Notes: generated by a model not told the origin, from the sequence alone. 55,608 bases of DNA from Christensenella sp. UBA1782 (GCA_002315475.1 DCGI01000050.1:139-55746); one strand, 5' to 3'. Positions 16,698-25,377 are shown, counted from the first letter of the stretch. Translations and numbers: made by a program.

Positions 16698-17057
16698 TTA
16701 TGCAATTTCGTCTTCTTCGTCGTACATACCTCTCAGCCGTTCCTCCATACGGGCGTATTGTACGCTGGGTTTCTTGAAAAACTTCTTAGAAGTCTTTAGC
16801 AAGATAATGATGTTGCTTTCTTTCTCAACTTCAACGATGGCTCTGTAAATACGTTCATAAGCCTTCTGTACGGCTACGTTCTTGCTTTTGGATAACGCTA
16901 AAACGTCGTCCAACAACATTCCGCCGTTCTTAGAAAAGAGCTTATCAACCAAAGCACAATACTTTTGCGTAAACAAAAAGTATTTTTGGTTATTCGCGTT
17001 CATAAAAAAGGTGAGTTTTCCAAATCTGCTTGCATCACAAAAAACGGTAATTTTCAT
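16698..17057 (-). CDS. Unknown small island protein, 119 residues
   Basis: No family recognised. A beta-like N-terminus (MKITVFCDASRFGKLTFFMNANNQKYFLFT) is followed by two helices (LLDDVLALSKSKNVAVQKAYERIYRAIVEVEKES), a strand NIIILLKT and a basic segment KKFFKKPSVQYARMEERLRG with an acidic end. The basic patch would suit nucleic-acid binding, but that is a guess. It is cytosolic with no signal. AGGAGG lies 12 bases before ATG. It lies between the RNA polymerase-like gene and the AAA ATPase, preceded by a terminator at 17191-17219, so it probably starts its own message or is made by read-through. Confidence 0.75.
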   Translation of the reverse strand: MKITVFCDASRFGKLTFFMNANNQKYFLFTQKYCALVDKLFSKNGGMLLDDVLALSKSKNVAVQKAYERIYRAIVEVEKESNIIILLKTSKKFFKKPSVQYARMEERLRGMYDEEDEIA

Positions 17058-17190
17058 TCGTAAAAAAATCCTCCTATAGATTTTACGGTGTGGTGTTTTT
17101 GGTTAAAAAAAATCGGATTTATTGTCATCCGACAAGGTAAAGTACCCCTTCTTTTTTCTGGGTACCAAGGCACGACTATAAAAAAAATTT

Positions 17191-17219
17191 CATCCCCTTA
17201 TACTATGTATAAGGGGATG
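17191..17219 (-). terminator. Terminator after the RNA polymerase-like gene
   Basis: A perfect 11-base-pair stem (CATCCCCTTAT with ATAAGGGGATG) has a 7-base loop. Leftward it is followed by AAA and eight T. It makes the polymerase-like gene largely monocistronic. Confidence 0.85.
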
Positions 17220-17283
17220 TTTTTTGTATTTTGGAAAATTTTACAAAAAAACGGAAAAAAATTGTTAACTTTTGCGAGCGAGC

Positions 17284-19998
17284 CTATCTCTTCCCGAAGG
17301 TATAGCCGCAAAGGTTGACGGTGCCGTTCGGCATCTCGTACAGCTCGGGTAGCGAAGTCGTCCCCTTCTGCAAAAGGGTACGCACGAGGGGATTGTTCTC
17401 CTGCAAAATCGCCGAATAAAACAACCAGTCTTCCTCTTGTTGTTTTTCGCACCACTGAACGAGCAGACGTATTACGTTTTCACTGCCAATCATTTTTTGA
17501 ATCTCGATATCCCGTTCCTGACGCATTTGCATAATATCTTCTTGGATGATTTCCTGTTCGGACTCCGCAAGATTACCTAACAAAAAGTACTTGAACTTTA
17601 GTTTCTTTTCATAACGACGGTATATTTTCATGATTGCGTTCTTGCGGGCGTAGTCGGTCGAGGTCGTCTTTTGGGAAACCTCTCCGAATAGGGCGGATAT
17701 GGGTAGCAACTCCAATTTACCCTCTCTCCCCTCCCGTAAATCGCAACGGTCATTCACGCAACTTAAAATCAAATCCATCGGCGTTTTGTACAGGCGAAAC
17801 GTACCGGATACGCCCCGATGATTTTTCTTCGCCTTTATTTCTTCGATGCATTGGAAAAATTGCGGTTTTGCCAAAAAGTCATCCTTGATGTATTTTTCGC
17901 TTAACTCTTTCATGATTCCCTTGCAATCCACCCCGAAGTTTCTTTTCGCCTTATCGATTTCGATACCCGACAGAACGGAGAGGATACAAATATCGTGATA
18001 GATTTCCCGGCAGAAATCGCTATCTTCCGGCTTTCCCGAAGAGAGTTTTTCCCACAGAATACCGTTGAGCCGTTGCGAAAGGTTGACGATTTGCCCGATG
18101 GCGTTTTCACTGTTATAGATATCCACTTGGGTTAAGTCTAACGTTTCGCCGTCTTTTTCGTCAATGGCGCAGACGGGGACTTTGAAGAGGTCGTAATTCT
18201 TTTCGGCATTACGAACCAACGTCGGATCGGAAGTCATCAACATGGTATCGGAGTCGTAGTCGCATCCGTTCAAACGCTGTTGTACGTTTTCGCCGACGGC
18301 GTTGACGCAAACGATATTGTTCCCTAAGTCAAAATACTCCCAAACGTCGTCTTTCGTTTTGTTGGTGACAAGATACAGATTGCCCATCGTGATATGGGGT
18401 GAACGGGCGCAAAGGATTTTTTCTCCGTCTTGAAAACGCATACACCGCACTTCCCCTTTTTGCAGAGTGAGGTTTTCGGGAGAATACGTTCCGATGACCG
18501 ACCGTAACAATTCGGGGCCGTTGCCGAACAGGGTGGCGTTGGTACCGTCGACGAGGAAATGCCCTTTTTTCATCATTTCTTTCATCGACCGTATTGCCGT
18601 TTCCCGAAAATTATAATATAATCGTGTTTTACGGAAACCTTCGTTGTGCCGAATGAGGGAAAAAATCAATTGGGAACGGTTAAGCAGACTATCTTCCCAC
18701 GCTACGGTGTCCGTCGACTCCTGTTCCTCTTTTTCCCGATTGGAGAGGTTGGAATAATAATAACACATGACGGACGGATCTTCGTTCATTTGTTTGATCA
18801 GGTTAAAATTCCCTTCCAAAAAGGAATAAATGCTTTCTTGGTCGATTTGTACGGTGTTCAATAATTGATAGCTTGTACTTACCATCCTTCCGTTAAAAAA
18901 CTTCGTTCTTTTATCGGTCTTAACCACGCCGAAGGTATCGGTCACGTTATTTGCCCAGTTTTGTATGTTTTCCGACGAAAGTTTCGTATCCTTGCAAAAT
19001 TTCAGATATTTCAAACTACTCGGCGTGGTAATCATGACGATTTGATGAATATCGGTCGCCAGCGTCACGCCGCCGTTTTCGGTCAAAACGGATAAATCGG
19101 TGATGCCGTTATCGGCAAACCATTTTTGAATTTTGGTACGGAAGGCACAAGACTTGAAAAACTTATTCCGCAAAAGCATCATGTGCTTATCGGCGTACCC
19201 GTCTTGAAAAACGCTTTCGTCGAGGAGCGCCTCCCCGTCCCAAATGGTATTGGTTACGATGGCTTTTCCCTGCTCGGCAACGATTTTTCCGTCCTCTTCC
19301 CGCACGCTGACCACTTCTTCTTCAAACGAAGAATACCGATCGGGTACAAACAGTATACCCTCCAAAGGAATACGAACCACGCCTTTTAACGAGCTGAGAG
19401 AAAGGGCTTTATAGGCTTCCCACGTCGCCAGCTTTACGGGATTCCATTTCAAACCGCATTCGCCCCATTTTTCCATGCTCCGCAATAAAGATTTTTGAAT
19501 GAAAAGGCATTTCCCCATACGACTGCTGCCGGCACTTCTTTTATAGCGCACGTACTCGACGCCGTTTATGCAAAAACCGTTTTCGTACAGTTTTCTTCGG
19601 AGCTTGAAAACGTCGAGGAGAACCTTTCCTTTCGGTTTCTTTTCTTGCTCGGTGTCCTTGCCTTTCTTTTTCTTCTTTTGGGATACTCTTTTGGCTTTTT
19701 GTTCTTCGGTCTCCTCCACCTTTTCCCGAAGGCACCGATCAAAATCCACGTTGACGACGGCGAGGGTATACGAAAAACCCTTTTCGTCTTGAAACGAAAA
19801 CTTCTTTCGTTCTTTTTTCGCATAGATATTTTGTAATTCTACCGAGTCAAGCGACCAATCCAACACGTTGGAAAACAACGTATAATACTTCTCGTTTTTT
19901 TCGGCAGGCAGAACATACCCTTGCTCGGGATTTTCCAACGAGGATCTGACGATGTCGCACGCTTCCAGCGAGAGAATTCTAAAACTATTTTTTCCCAT
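17284..19998 (-). CDS. Double-psi beta-barrel RNA polymerase (RdRP/QDE-1-like), 904 residues
   Basis: The catalytic core motif NGCDYDSDTML (577-587; D580, D582, D584) matches the metal-binding DxDxD loop of double-psi beta-barrel polymerases: NADFDGD in cellular beta-prime subunits and DbDGD in RNAi-type RdRPs. Here Ser replaces the Gly. Upstream blocks support the call: KRSAGSSRMGKCLFI (~153-168), IWDGEALLDESVF...LLRNKFFKSCAF (~250-285) and CARSPHITMGNLYLV (~530-545). Downstream IYNSENAIGQIVNLSQRLNG (~627-646) fits the second barrel region. A Lys-rich linker lies near 103-125. The size fits single-chain polymerases of this superfamily, not phage T7-type enzymes. No sigma or tail subunit genes are near. 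The ATG lies 6 bases after a consensus -10, so the message is probably leaderless. Template (RNA or DNA) and product are unknown. Confidence 0.85.
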   Translation of the reverse strand: MGKNSFRILSLEACDIVRSSLENPEQGYVLPAEKNEKYYTLFSNVLDWSLDSVELQNIYAKKERKKFSFQDEKGFSYTLAVVNVDFDRCLREKVEETEEQKAKRVSQKKKKKGKDTEQEKKPKGKVLLDVFKLRRKLYENGFCINGVEYVRYKRSAGSSRMGKCLFIQKSLLRSMEKWGECGLKWNPVKLATWEAYKALSLSSLKGVVRIPLEGILFVPDRYSSFEEEVVSVREEDGKIVAEQGKAIVTNTIWDGEALLDESVFQDGYADKHMMLLRNKFFKSCAFRTKIQKWFADNGITDLSVLTENGGVTLATDIHQIVMITTPSSLKYLKFCKDTKLSSENIQNWANNVTDTFGVVKTDKRTKFFNGRMVSTSYQLLNTVQIDQESIYSFLEGNFNLIKQMNEDPSVMCYYYSNLSNREKEEQESTDTVAWEDSLLNRSQLIFSLIRHNEGFRKTRLYYNFRETAIRSMKEMMKKGHFLVDGTNATLFGNGPELLRSVIGTYSPENLTLQKGEVRCMRFQDGEKILCARSPHITMGNLYLVTNKTKDDVWEYFDLGNNIVCVNAVGENVQQRLNGCDYDSDTMLMTSDPTLVRNAEKNYDLFKVPVCAIDEKDGETLDLTQVDIYNSENAIGQIVNLSQRLNGILWEKLSSGKPEDSDFCREIYHDICILSVLSGIEIDKAKRNFGVDCKGIMKELSEKYIKDDFLAKPQFFQCIEEIKAKKNHRGVSGTFRLYKTPMDLILSCVNDRCDLREGREGKLELLPISALFGEVSQKTTSTDYARKNAIMKIYRRYEKKLKFKYFLLGNLAESEQEIIQEDIMQMRQERDIEIQKMIGSENVIRLLVQWCEKQQEEDWLFYSAILQENNPLVRTLLQKGTTSLPELYEMPNGTVNLCGYTFGKR

Positions 19999-20004
19999 AG
20001 GGAA

Positions 20005-20033
20005 AGTATACCGAAAAAAAAGCTTTTCGTCAA
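20005..20033 (-). promoter_or_regulatory. Leaderless-type promoter of the RNA polymerase-like gene
   Basis: Leftward -35 TTGACG (20033-20028), a 17-base spacer and -10 TATACT (20010-20005). The ATG begins at 19998, so the expected transcription start falls on or next to the start codon. No Shine-Dalgarno site is possible between them. Confidence 0.75.
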
Positions 20034-20063
20034 CCGTTCCGCTTCCACCTTTTTGGGAAAACG

Positions 20064-20828
20064 CTATACTTTTTCATAATCGTTCGGTTTCCGCACGAAA
20101 GCAATCTCCTCTTCTCGACACGCCCCGAACTTTTTATAGTTTTCCCGTGCCGTATTCAGCGAAACGCCGTTACACGAAAACGCCCGATCGGGATCGTTTA
20201 CGGACACGTCGTCGTCCTCCCAATAACAAACGGGGCAGATAAAGAAGGTTCCGTTCGGCTTCTCGCTAAACGTCTTTTGTCCGCAACAGGGACAGGGAAA
20301 ACTTTCCAACGTGGGCAAGCCTTCTTCCGTCATTTTCCATCCTTTCAAAAGCTGTTCTTCTTGCAAAGCCTCGCGAAGGTACTCGTCCAAATACGGAAAA
20401 ACGTGGTTCTTCTTGACAAATTCCACCATTTCTTCGTAAGAGTAGAAATAGAACAAAAGCTTTTTGGAACGGATTTTTCCCTCGTTTTTCGGGAAAAAAG
20501 TTAAGGAAAACATGGAAAAAAACCGTCCCATGTGGATATGTAAAACATCCTTTTTTTCTAATTTTTTCTTGTTTTGGTAAAAAGCGTTTTCGTCTTGTCG
20601 GAAATTCTGCCTTTTGTACAAAATCGCACCCATTATCAAAAAAATCCCGAACGACAACACCCACATCACGACGAAAGCCAAATTCACCCACAGTGCCGTC
20701 GATCCGAAATCGTCGTCCCCGAATACCGAAACCACCATAATCAACCCGTCCAACACCACGTAAATCGGCAACAGTACGTATAACCCGATCGAACAAGCCA
20801 TCTTCCACATAAAATTCTTTCGTTTCAT
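20064..20828 (-). CDS. Membrane protein with C-terminal cysteine-rich CPCC domain
   Basis: 254 residues. Two hydrophobic segments (about 10-35, SIGLYVLLPIYVVLDGLIMVVSV, and 45-70, LAFVVMWVLSFGIFLIMGAIL) are followed by a cytosolic part. This ends in a CPCC domain: CPCCGQKTF, then CPVCYWEDD, NDPDRAFSCNGVSLNTARENYKKFGAC, the signature of the Cys_rich_CPCC family, a likely zinc-binding domain of unknown role found in many small bacterial proteins. ATG at 20828 is chosen because GGGGG lies 2 bases before it and earlier in-frame Met codons lack a site. It lies upstream of the polymerase-like gene, in the same direction, 65 bases away. Membership in the island is uncertain. Confidence 0.85.
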   Translation of the reverse strand: MKRKNFMWKMACSIGLYVLLPIYVVLDGLIMVVSVFGDDDFGSTALWVNLAFVVMWVLSFGIFLIMGAILYKRQNFRQDENAFYQNKKKLEKKDVLHIHMGRFFSMFSLTFFPKNEGKIRSKKLLFYFYSYEEMVEFVKKNHVFPYLDEYLREALQEEQLLKGWKMTEEGLPTLESFPCPCCGQKTFSEKPNGTFFICPVCYWEDDDVSVNDPDRAFSCNGVSLNTARENYKKFGACREEEIAFVRKPNDYEKV

Positions 20829-21000
20829 GCCCCCATTATAACAAATATCTTTCCTTTTTTCCAGTATTTTTCCGATGAGTTTTGTAAAAAAAATCCTATG
20901 TCGGTTTTTTTTGCCCACGATAGGTATATCCCGCATATCCTTGAAAAGATTTTTTTCCATATATCTCGAAACCGTTCGTGAAAAATACCGAGAAGGGGGG

Positions 21001-21029
21001 TTGTAACGAAAAGAGAAATGTTGTATACT
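21001..21029 (+). promoter_or_regulatory. Promoter of fucU-fucI
   Basis: -35 TTGTAA (21001-21006), a 17-base spacer and -10 TATACT (21024-21029). A ~15-base leader carries the AAAGGAG ribosome binding site of fucU. No riboswitch or operator is evident. Confidence 0.7.
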
Positions 21030-21050
21030 ATTAAAAAAAGGAGAAACGTC

Positions 21051-21482
21051 ATGTTAAAAAACGTACCGAAACTACTGAGTCCCGAACTGCTCAAAATACT
21101 TTGCGAAATGGGACATGGCGACGAAATCGTCCTCGCCGATGCAAACTTTCCCGCCGAAGCACTGGCTAAACGCGTCATCCGCGCCGACGGGATCGGCGGT
21201 GTCGCTCTGCTTTCCGCTCTGCTGACCGTGATGCCGCTCGACACCTATTCCGAACGGAATTTTCTTTTAATGGAACTTACGGAATCCGATAAAAAGAAAG
21301 GAAATCCGCCCATTTGGAACGCGTACGAAGAAGTGGCGAATTCCTTAGATCCCAACGTGAGAACAGGCTATCTCGAACGGTTCGATTTTTACGAAAGAGC
21401 CAAAAACGCTTACGCCGTCATCGCATCCGGAGAAGAAGCCGTTTATGCAAATATTTTACTGAAAAAAGGAGTCATCCAATAA
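21051..21482 (+). CDS. fucU: L-fucose mutarotase (RbsD/FucU family)
   Basis: 143 residues, the usual FucU length. It interconverts alpha- and beta-L-fucose to supply the isomerase and works in the cytosol as a ring-shaped oligomer. Visible family landmarks are LLSPELLKILCEMGHGDEIVLADANFPAE near the N-terminus, with the catalytic-region His in GHGD, and MPLDTY and YERAKNAYAVIASGE later. ATG at 21051 follows AAAGGAGAAACGTC; an earlier in-frame Met overlaps the promoter and is rejected. It lies 25 bases before the fucose isomerase gene, giving a two-gene fucose entry operon. No fucose kinase or aldolase is in the window. Confidence 0.92.
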   Translation: MLKNVPKLLSPELLKILCEMGHGDEIVLADANFPAEALAKRVIRADGIGGVALLSALLTVMPLDTYSERNFLLMELTESDKKKGNPPIWNAYEEVANSLDPNVRTGYLERFDFYERAKNAYAVIASGEEAVYANILLKKGVIQ

Positions 21483-21507
21483 GGAGAAAAGAGAAGGAGA
21501 AAAGAGT

Positions 21508-23333
21508 ATGAAAAAATTAGTCGGAGAGTATCCCGTCATCGGTATCCGTCCCATCGTCGACGGACGTCAAGGTCCCATGCGCCTCAGAGAAAGTCTGGAA
21601 GATCAAGTCATGGCTATGGCGTCTTCCGCCAAAACCCTTTTGGAAAAATCGGTCTTTTATTCGGACGGAACCCCCGTCAAGGTCGTTATTTTTCCGCACA
21701 CCATCGGGCGTGTTCCCGAGTCCGCCGCTTGTGCGGAGTATTTCCGTAAAGAAGGGGTGCAAATTACGATTTCGGTAACCCCTTGTTGGTGTTACGGTTC
21801 CGAAACCATGGATATGGATCCTCTTACGATAAAAGCGGTATGGGGCTTTAACGGAACCGAACGTCCGGGTGCCGTTTATCTTGCTTCCGTCCTCGCCACC
21901 CACGCGCAAAAAGGTCTGCCGGCGTTCGGTATTTACGGACACGAAGTGCAGGATCGAGAGCAGGTTTCCTGCATCCCCGACGACGTACGAGAAAAGCTTC
22001 TTCGCTTTGCCGGAGCCGCCGTAGCCGTAGCCACCATGCGCGGAAAAAGCTACCTGCAAATCGGTTCGATTACCATGGGAATCGGCGGTTCGGTTTTGGA
22101 CAGTTCTTTCTTGGAAGAGTATCTCGGGATGCGTGTGGAATCGGTGGACGAAGTGGAGATTCTGCGACGCATGGAAGAAGGAATTTATAACGAAGAAGAC
22201 TATCGAAAAGCACTCGCTTGGACAGAAAAACACTGCAAAGAAGGTAGGGACGATAATCCCGATTTCGTAGAATTTTTGGGAGAAAAGCGAAAAATAAAAT
22301 TCACCCCCGAAGAGAAAAAAAGCAGTGGGAATTCACCATCAAAATGTATTGTATCCTCAAAGATTTGATGCGAGGCAGCGATCGCCTTCCCGCCGGTTTT
22401 GACGAAGAACGTTTGGGGCATAACGCCATTTGTGCCGGCTTTCAAGGGCAACGGCAGTGGACGGATCACTGGCCGAACTGCGACTATCCCGAAGCCGTTT
22501 TGAATTCTTCTTTCGACTTCGAGGGAAAGAAAGAACCGATGATTTTCGCCACCGAAAACGATATTTTGAACGGTATTTCGATGTTGTTTATGAACCTCCT
22601 GACGGGTAGAGCGCAGATTTTTGCCGACGTCAGAACCTTTTGGTCGCCCGAAGCAACCAAACGTGTTACGGGATATGATTTGGAAGGCAAAGCCAAAGAA
22701 AACGGCGGTATCATTCACCTGCTGAATTCGGGTGCCGCTTGTCTGGATGCCTGCGGAGAATGTCGTGACGAACAAGGCAATCCCGTCATGAAAAGATGGT
22801 GGGAAGTCACCGAAAACGATATTCAAAAAATGACCGACGCCACCGTTTGGTGCGAAGCCGGTTTTGATAATTTTCGAGGGGGCGGCTTCTCCTCGCATTT
22901 CGTTACGCGTGCCGAAATGCCGGCGACGATGATTCGTTTGAACCTCGTCAAAGGACTCGGTCCCGTTATGCAGATTGCCGAAGGTTGGACGGTTCGACTT
23001 CCCGACGAAGTAACCGATACCTTAATGGAACGTACCAATCCGACGTGGCCGTGCACTTGGTTCACCCCTCGTTGTAACGGAAAAGGCGCATTCGCTTCGG
23101 CATACGACCTCATGAATCATTGGGGCGCCAATCACGGAGCCATTTCCTACGGGCATATCGGCGCCGACCTCATCACCCTTTGTTCCATGTTGCGTATACC
23201 CGTTTCTCTGCACAACGTCGACGAAGAAAAAATCTTCCGTCCCGCCTGCTTTAACGCCTTCGGCATGGATAAAGAAGGACAGGATTACCGCGCCTGTCAA
23301 GCTTACGGCCCGCTCTATAAAAATATCCGCTGA
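21508..23333 (+). CDS. fucI: L-fucose isomerase, interrupted by a one-base frameshift
   Basis: Converts L-fucose to L-fuculose with a Mn2+ cofactor. Together the two frames encode about 608 residues, the FucI length. Frame 1 (21508 to ~22320) gives the N1 and N2 domains (VIGIRPIVDGRQGPMRLRESLE, PHTIGRVPESAACAEYF). Frame 2 (from ~22320) gives the catalytic domain with ATENDILNGISML (Glu), FADVRTFW (Asp) and HWGANHGAISYGHIGAD (His), matching the three metal ligands of the E. coli enzyme. The frames meet at the run of seven A at 22314-22320: EEKK then KQWEFTIKMYCILKDLMRG needs a -1 shift or one extra A. This run is not in phase for an X XXY YYZ heptamer, so an assembly indel or a mutation is most likely. 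SD AAGGAG precedes the start. Confidence 0.9.
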
Positions 23334-23370
23334 AACGGCAGATACGAAAGATAAACTTTTTTCTAAAAGA

Positions 23371-23404
23371 CGTGCCCCCTCAGCCTTTCGAGCGAGGGGG
23401 CACG
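23371..23404. terminator. Bidirectional terminator between fucI and the amidohydrolase gene
   Basis: A perfect 11-base-pair stem (CGTGCCCCCTC with GAGGGGGCACG) has a 12-base loop. It lies between convergent genes, with T-rich flanks on the leftward side (TCTTTTAG) and a short T run on the rightward side. Confidence 0.8.
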
Positions 23405-23429
23405 TTGAAACGATTCCTTTTTTTACCGA

Positions 23430-24713
23430 CTATTTTCGAATAAACGATTCCAATTCTTTTTCCGCTTTTCTGCATTTACGAAAACGTATGTTATGCACTT
23501 TTTCCCCTTTGGCAAAAACCATACTCAGGTGCCGCAAGGCGGTGATGTCTTCCAAAGGATTTTGGTCGCAAACAATCAAATCGGCGTACTTTCCGACTTC
23601 GATACTACCCGTTTCGGCATCGATGCCGGCTATTTCGGCATTCCGTTTGGTAGCCGTATACAAAGCAAAGGACGGCGTCACGCCGCAAAAAGTAACAAAA
23701 TACAGGATTTCCCGCCACATATCGTAATGGGTAATATACGGACAGCCGGTATCCGTCCCCAATCCTACGGGAATACCTTTTTCCAAACATTTTTTAGCAC
23801 AATCCACAATACCTTGAAAAACGATTTTTCCGTTATACCGACTCAGTTCCGTAGCGTGGCTGACGGCAGGATCGAAAAACGCAAACGGCAAAGACGGCGA
23901 CAACGTGGCAACGAGCGCCGCACGCCGTTCTTGAAATAAAGAAAGAATCTCTTCATCCGGCTCGGCACCGTGTTCGACGGTGTCCACGCCGTTTTGCAAG
24001 GCGATACGAACACCCTCGGGACTTTCTACGTGCGCCGCAACGATCATACCCCTTTTATGCGCCTCTTTGCACGCTTCTCGGACGTACTCGGCGGGCATCT
24101 TAACCTCTCCGGGTTCCCCCTTCACTTTGGCATCCAACACACCGCCCGTTATCATCAGTTTGATAAGGTCGGGTTTGTCCTCGGCGATTTTTTTAACGTA
24201 CAGTCTTGCTTCTTCTTTGCTTTTCGCTTCGTACGCAAGAGAACCCGCCATGTGTCCGTCGGGAACGGAAATTGCCATATTGGCGGCAAGAATGGCGGGG
24301 CCTATCGTCTTACCGCTATTTATTTCGTCTCGAATCTCGGAATCCATCGACAACAGTCCCCCCACCGTACGAATGGTGGTAACGCCGCTTTTTAATTGTG
24401 TCAAGGCATTTTGGTAACAGACTTTCTTCATGATTTTTTGTAATAAAGACAATCTATACAGCAAGCCGACCAGTTTTTTCGGATCGGATTCTTTTTTCTT
24501 AGGAAATCCGTTTGCCGGCAGATGAACGTGCAAATTGATGAGACCGGGTAAAACGTACCGTCCGTTCAAATCGATTATTTCGCAACCTTTACCGTCAAAA
24601 GGTTCGTCTTGAATCGCCACGATTTTTTTATCTTCGATCAAAATGACCTTTCCGCTTACGGGTACCATGTCTTTTTTCCCGTCTAAAAGAATTCCGTTTC
24701 TTAATGCAAGCAT
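23430..24713 (-). CDS. Metal-dependent amidohydrolase, imidazolonepropionase/prolidase-like
   Basis: 427 residues in the amidohydrolase superfamily TIM-barrel pattern. It has the metal motif HVH in LPGLINLHVHLP (~60-66), a Lys in LIKLMITGG that is normally carboxylated, His in IVAAHVESPEG and VEHGAEPDEE, and the terminal metal Asp in GLGTDTGCP. The C-terminal beta segment GSIEVGKYADLIVCDQNPLEDI is typical. Members hydrolyse cyclic amides or Xaa-Pro-like dipeptides; the substrate cannot be fixed here. It is cytosolic, with SD GGAGG before the ATG. The promoter region carries a 22-base perfect palindrome (24734-24755), suggesting dedicated repression. It is transcribed separately from the GNAT gene 106 bases upstream. 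Confidence 0.9.
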   Translation of the reverse strand: MLALRNGILLDGKKDMVPVSGKVILIEDKKIVAIQDEPFDGKGCEIIDLNGRYVLPGLINLHVHLPANGFPKKKESDPKKLVGLLYRLSLLQKIMKKVCYQNALTQLKSGVTTIRTVGGLLSMDSEIRDEINSGKTIGPAILAANMAISVPDGHMAGSLAYEAKSKEEARLYVKKIAEDKPDLIKLMITGGVLDAKVKGEPGEVKMPAEYVREACKEAHKRGMIVAAHVESPEGVRIALQNGVDTVEHGAEPDEEILSLFQERRAALVATLSPSLPFAFFDPAVSHATELSRYNGKIVFQGIVDCAKKCLEKGIPVGLGTDTGCPYITHYDMWREILYFVTFCGVTPSFALYTATKRNAEIAGIDAETGSIEVGKYADLIVCDQNPLEDITALRHLSMVFAKGEKVHNIRFRKCRKAEKELESFIRK

Positions 24714-24733
24714 ATTTTTCCTCCGTTTTTTAC

Positions 24734-24755
24734 AAAGAACAGTATACTGTTCTTT
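24734..24755 (-). promoter_or_regulatory. 22-bp perfect palindrome over the -10 of the amidohydrolase gene
   Basis: The half-site is AAAGAACAGTA, followed at once by its exact reverse complement with no spacer. The centre contains TATACT, a good -10 (24746-24741 leftward). No good -35 is at 17 bases; TTGCCT is at 19. A dimeric repressor site that would occlude RNA polymerase is the simple reading. A role as an mRNA hairpin is possible. Confidence 0.65.
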
Positions 24756-24819
24756 ACTTAAACGTAGGCAAAAAAATACCTTTTTCCGAGATTTGTTTCA
24801 ATTTCTTTTTTCGAGAATA

Positions 24820-25377
24820 TCAAAAAGTTTCCGACAGGTTTTTCCCATACACCACAACGCCGAACCCTCGAAAGATCCTCCGAAATCCGCGTTTTCGATA
24901 GAAAGCGTTTCCCTTCTTGTTACCGGCTCCGCAAAGAAGATGGACGTCTTTTTTTTGTTCTCGCAAAAAAGAAAAAAGCCGCTCCGTCAAAGCCGTTCCT
25001 ATACCTTCTTTTTGGTAGGCGGGTAAAATATCTATATGTAAATGCGCAGGATACTTTGCAAAAAACCCGTGTGCCGCCATCTCCGCAAGATAGGTTATCC
25101 ACCCCCGTTTGTCCAACTGAAAAATCCGTCGCAAATAGGGTTTCATCCGCTTGCGATAGCTTCGATAATCGGTAGCGCAAAGGATATATCCGATTGGGCG
25201 ATTTTCCCCGTCGACGGCGACGAAAACCGTTTCGTTTTGATAATAGTAGTCGACGTAGCGCAAGCACAGACTTTCCCGTTTCGCCTTGCTTTCAAGCTTT
25301 TCTTCGCAAGTGTCCAAACAAATTTTCCGAAGGAATTCTTCATCGCCCCGTTGATAGTTTCTTATCTCATAATTCAT
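24820..25377 (-). CDS. GNAT-family N-acetyltransferase
   Basis: 185 residues. It begins MNYEIRNYQRGDEEFLRKICLDT, a typical GNAT first strand and helix, has the FVAVDGENRPIGYILCATDYRSY middle strands, and the acetyl-CoA motif HLHIDILPAYQKEGIGTALTERLFSFL with the Q/R-x-x-G-x-G/A loop. The substrate is unknown; similar proteins act on sugars' amino groups or small amines. It starts 3 bases after the MFS transporter stop, the last gene of the apeB-GH27-MFS-GNAT unit. Shared expression with a glycosidase and transporter hints at modification of an imported amino sugar (inference). Confidence 0.9.
   Translation of the reverse strand: MNYEIRNYQRGDEEFLRKICLDTCEEKLESKAKRESLCLRYVDYYYQNETVFVAVDGENRPIGYILCATDYRSYRKRMKPYLRRIFQLDKRGWITYLAEMAAHGFFAKYPAHLHIDILPAYQKEGIGTALTERLFSFLREQKKDVHLLCGAGNKKGNAFYRKRGFRRIFRGFGVVVYGKNLSETF

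Noticed and set aside
17191..17219. Palindromic repeat considered as a CRISPR unit
   Set aside because: There is a single copy, no spacers and no cas genes; stem plus T run fits a terminator.
17284..19998. Prophage RNA polymerase within a prophage
   Set aside because: No capsid, terminase, tail, integrase or lysis gene and no attachment-like repeats were seen in the 20 kb around it.
22314..22320. Programmed -1 frameshifting in fucI
   Set aside because: The A run is not in X XXY YYZ phase relative to the upstream frame, and FucI needs the full-length product; an indel is more likely.
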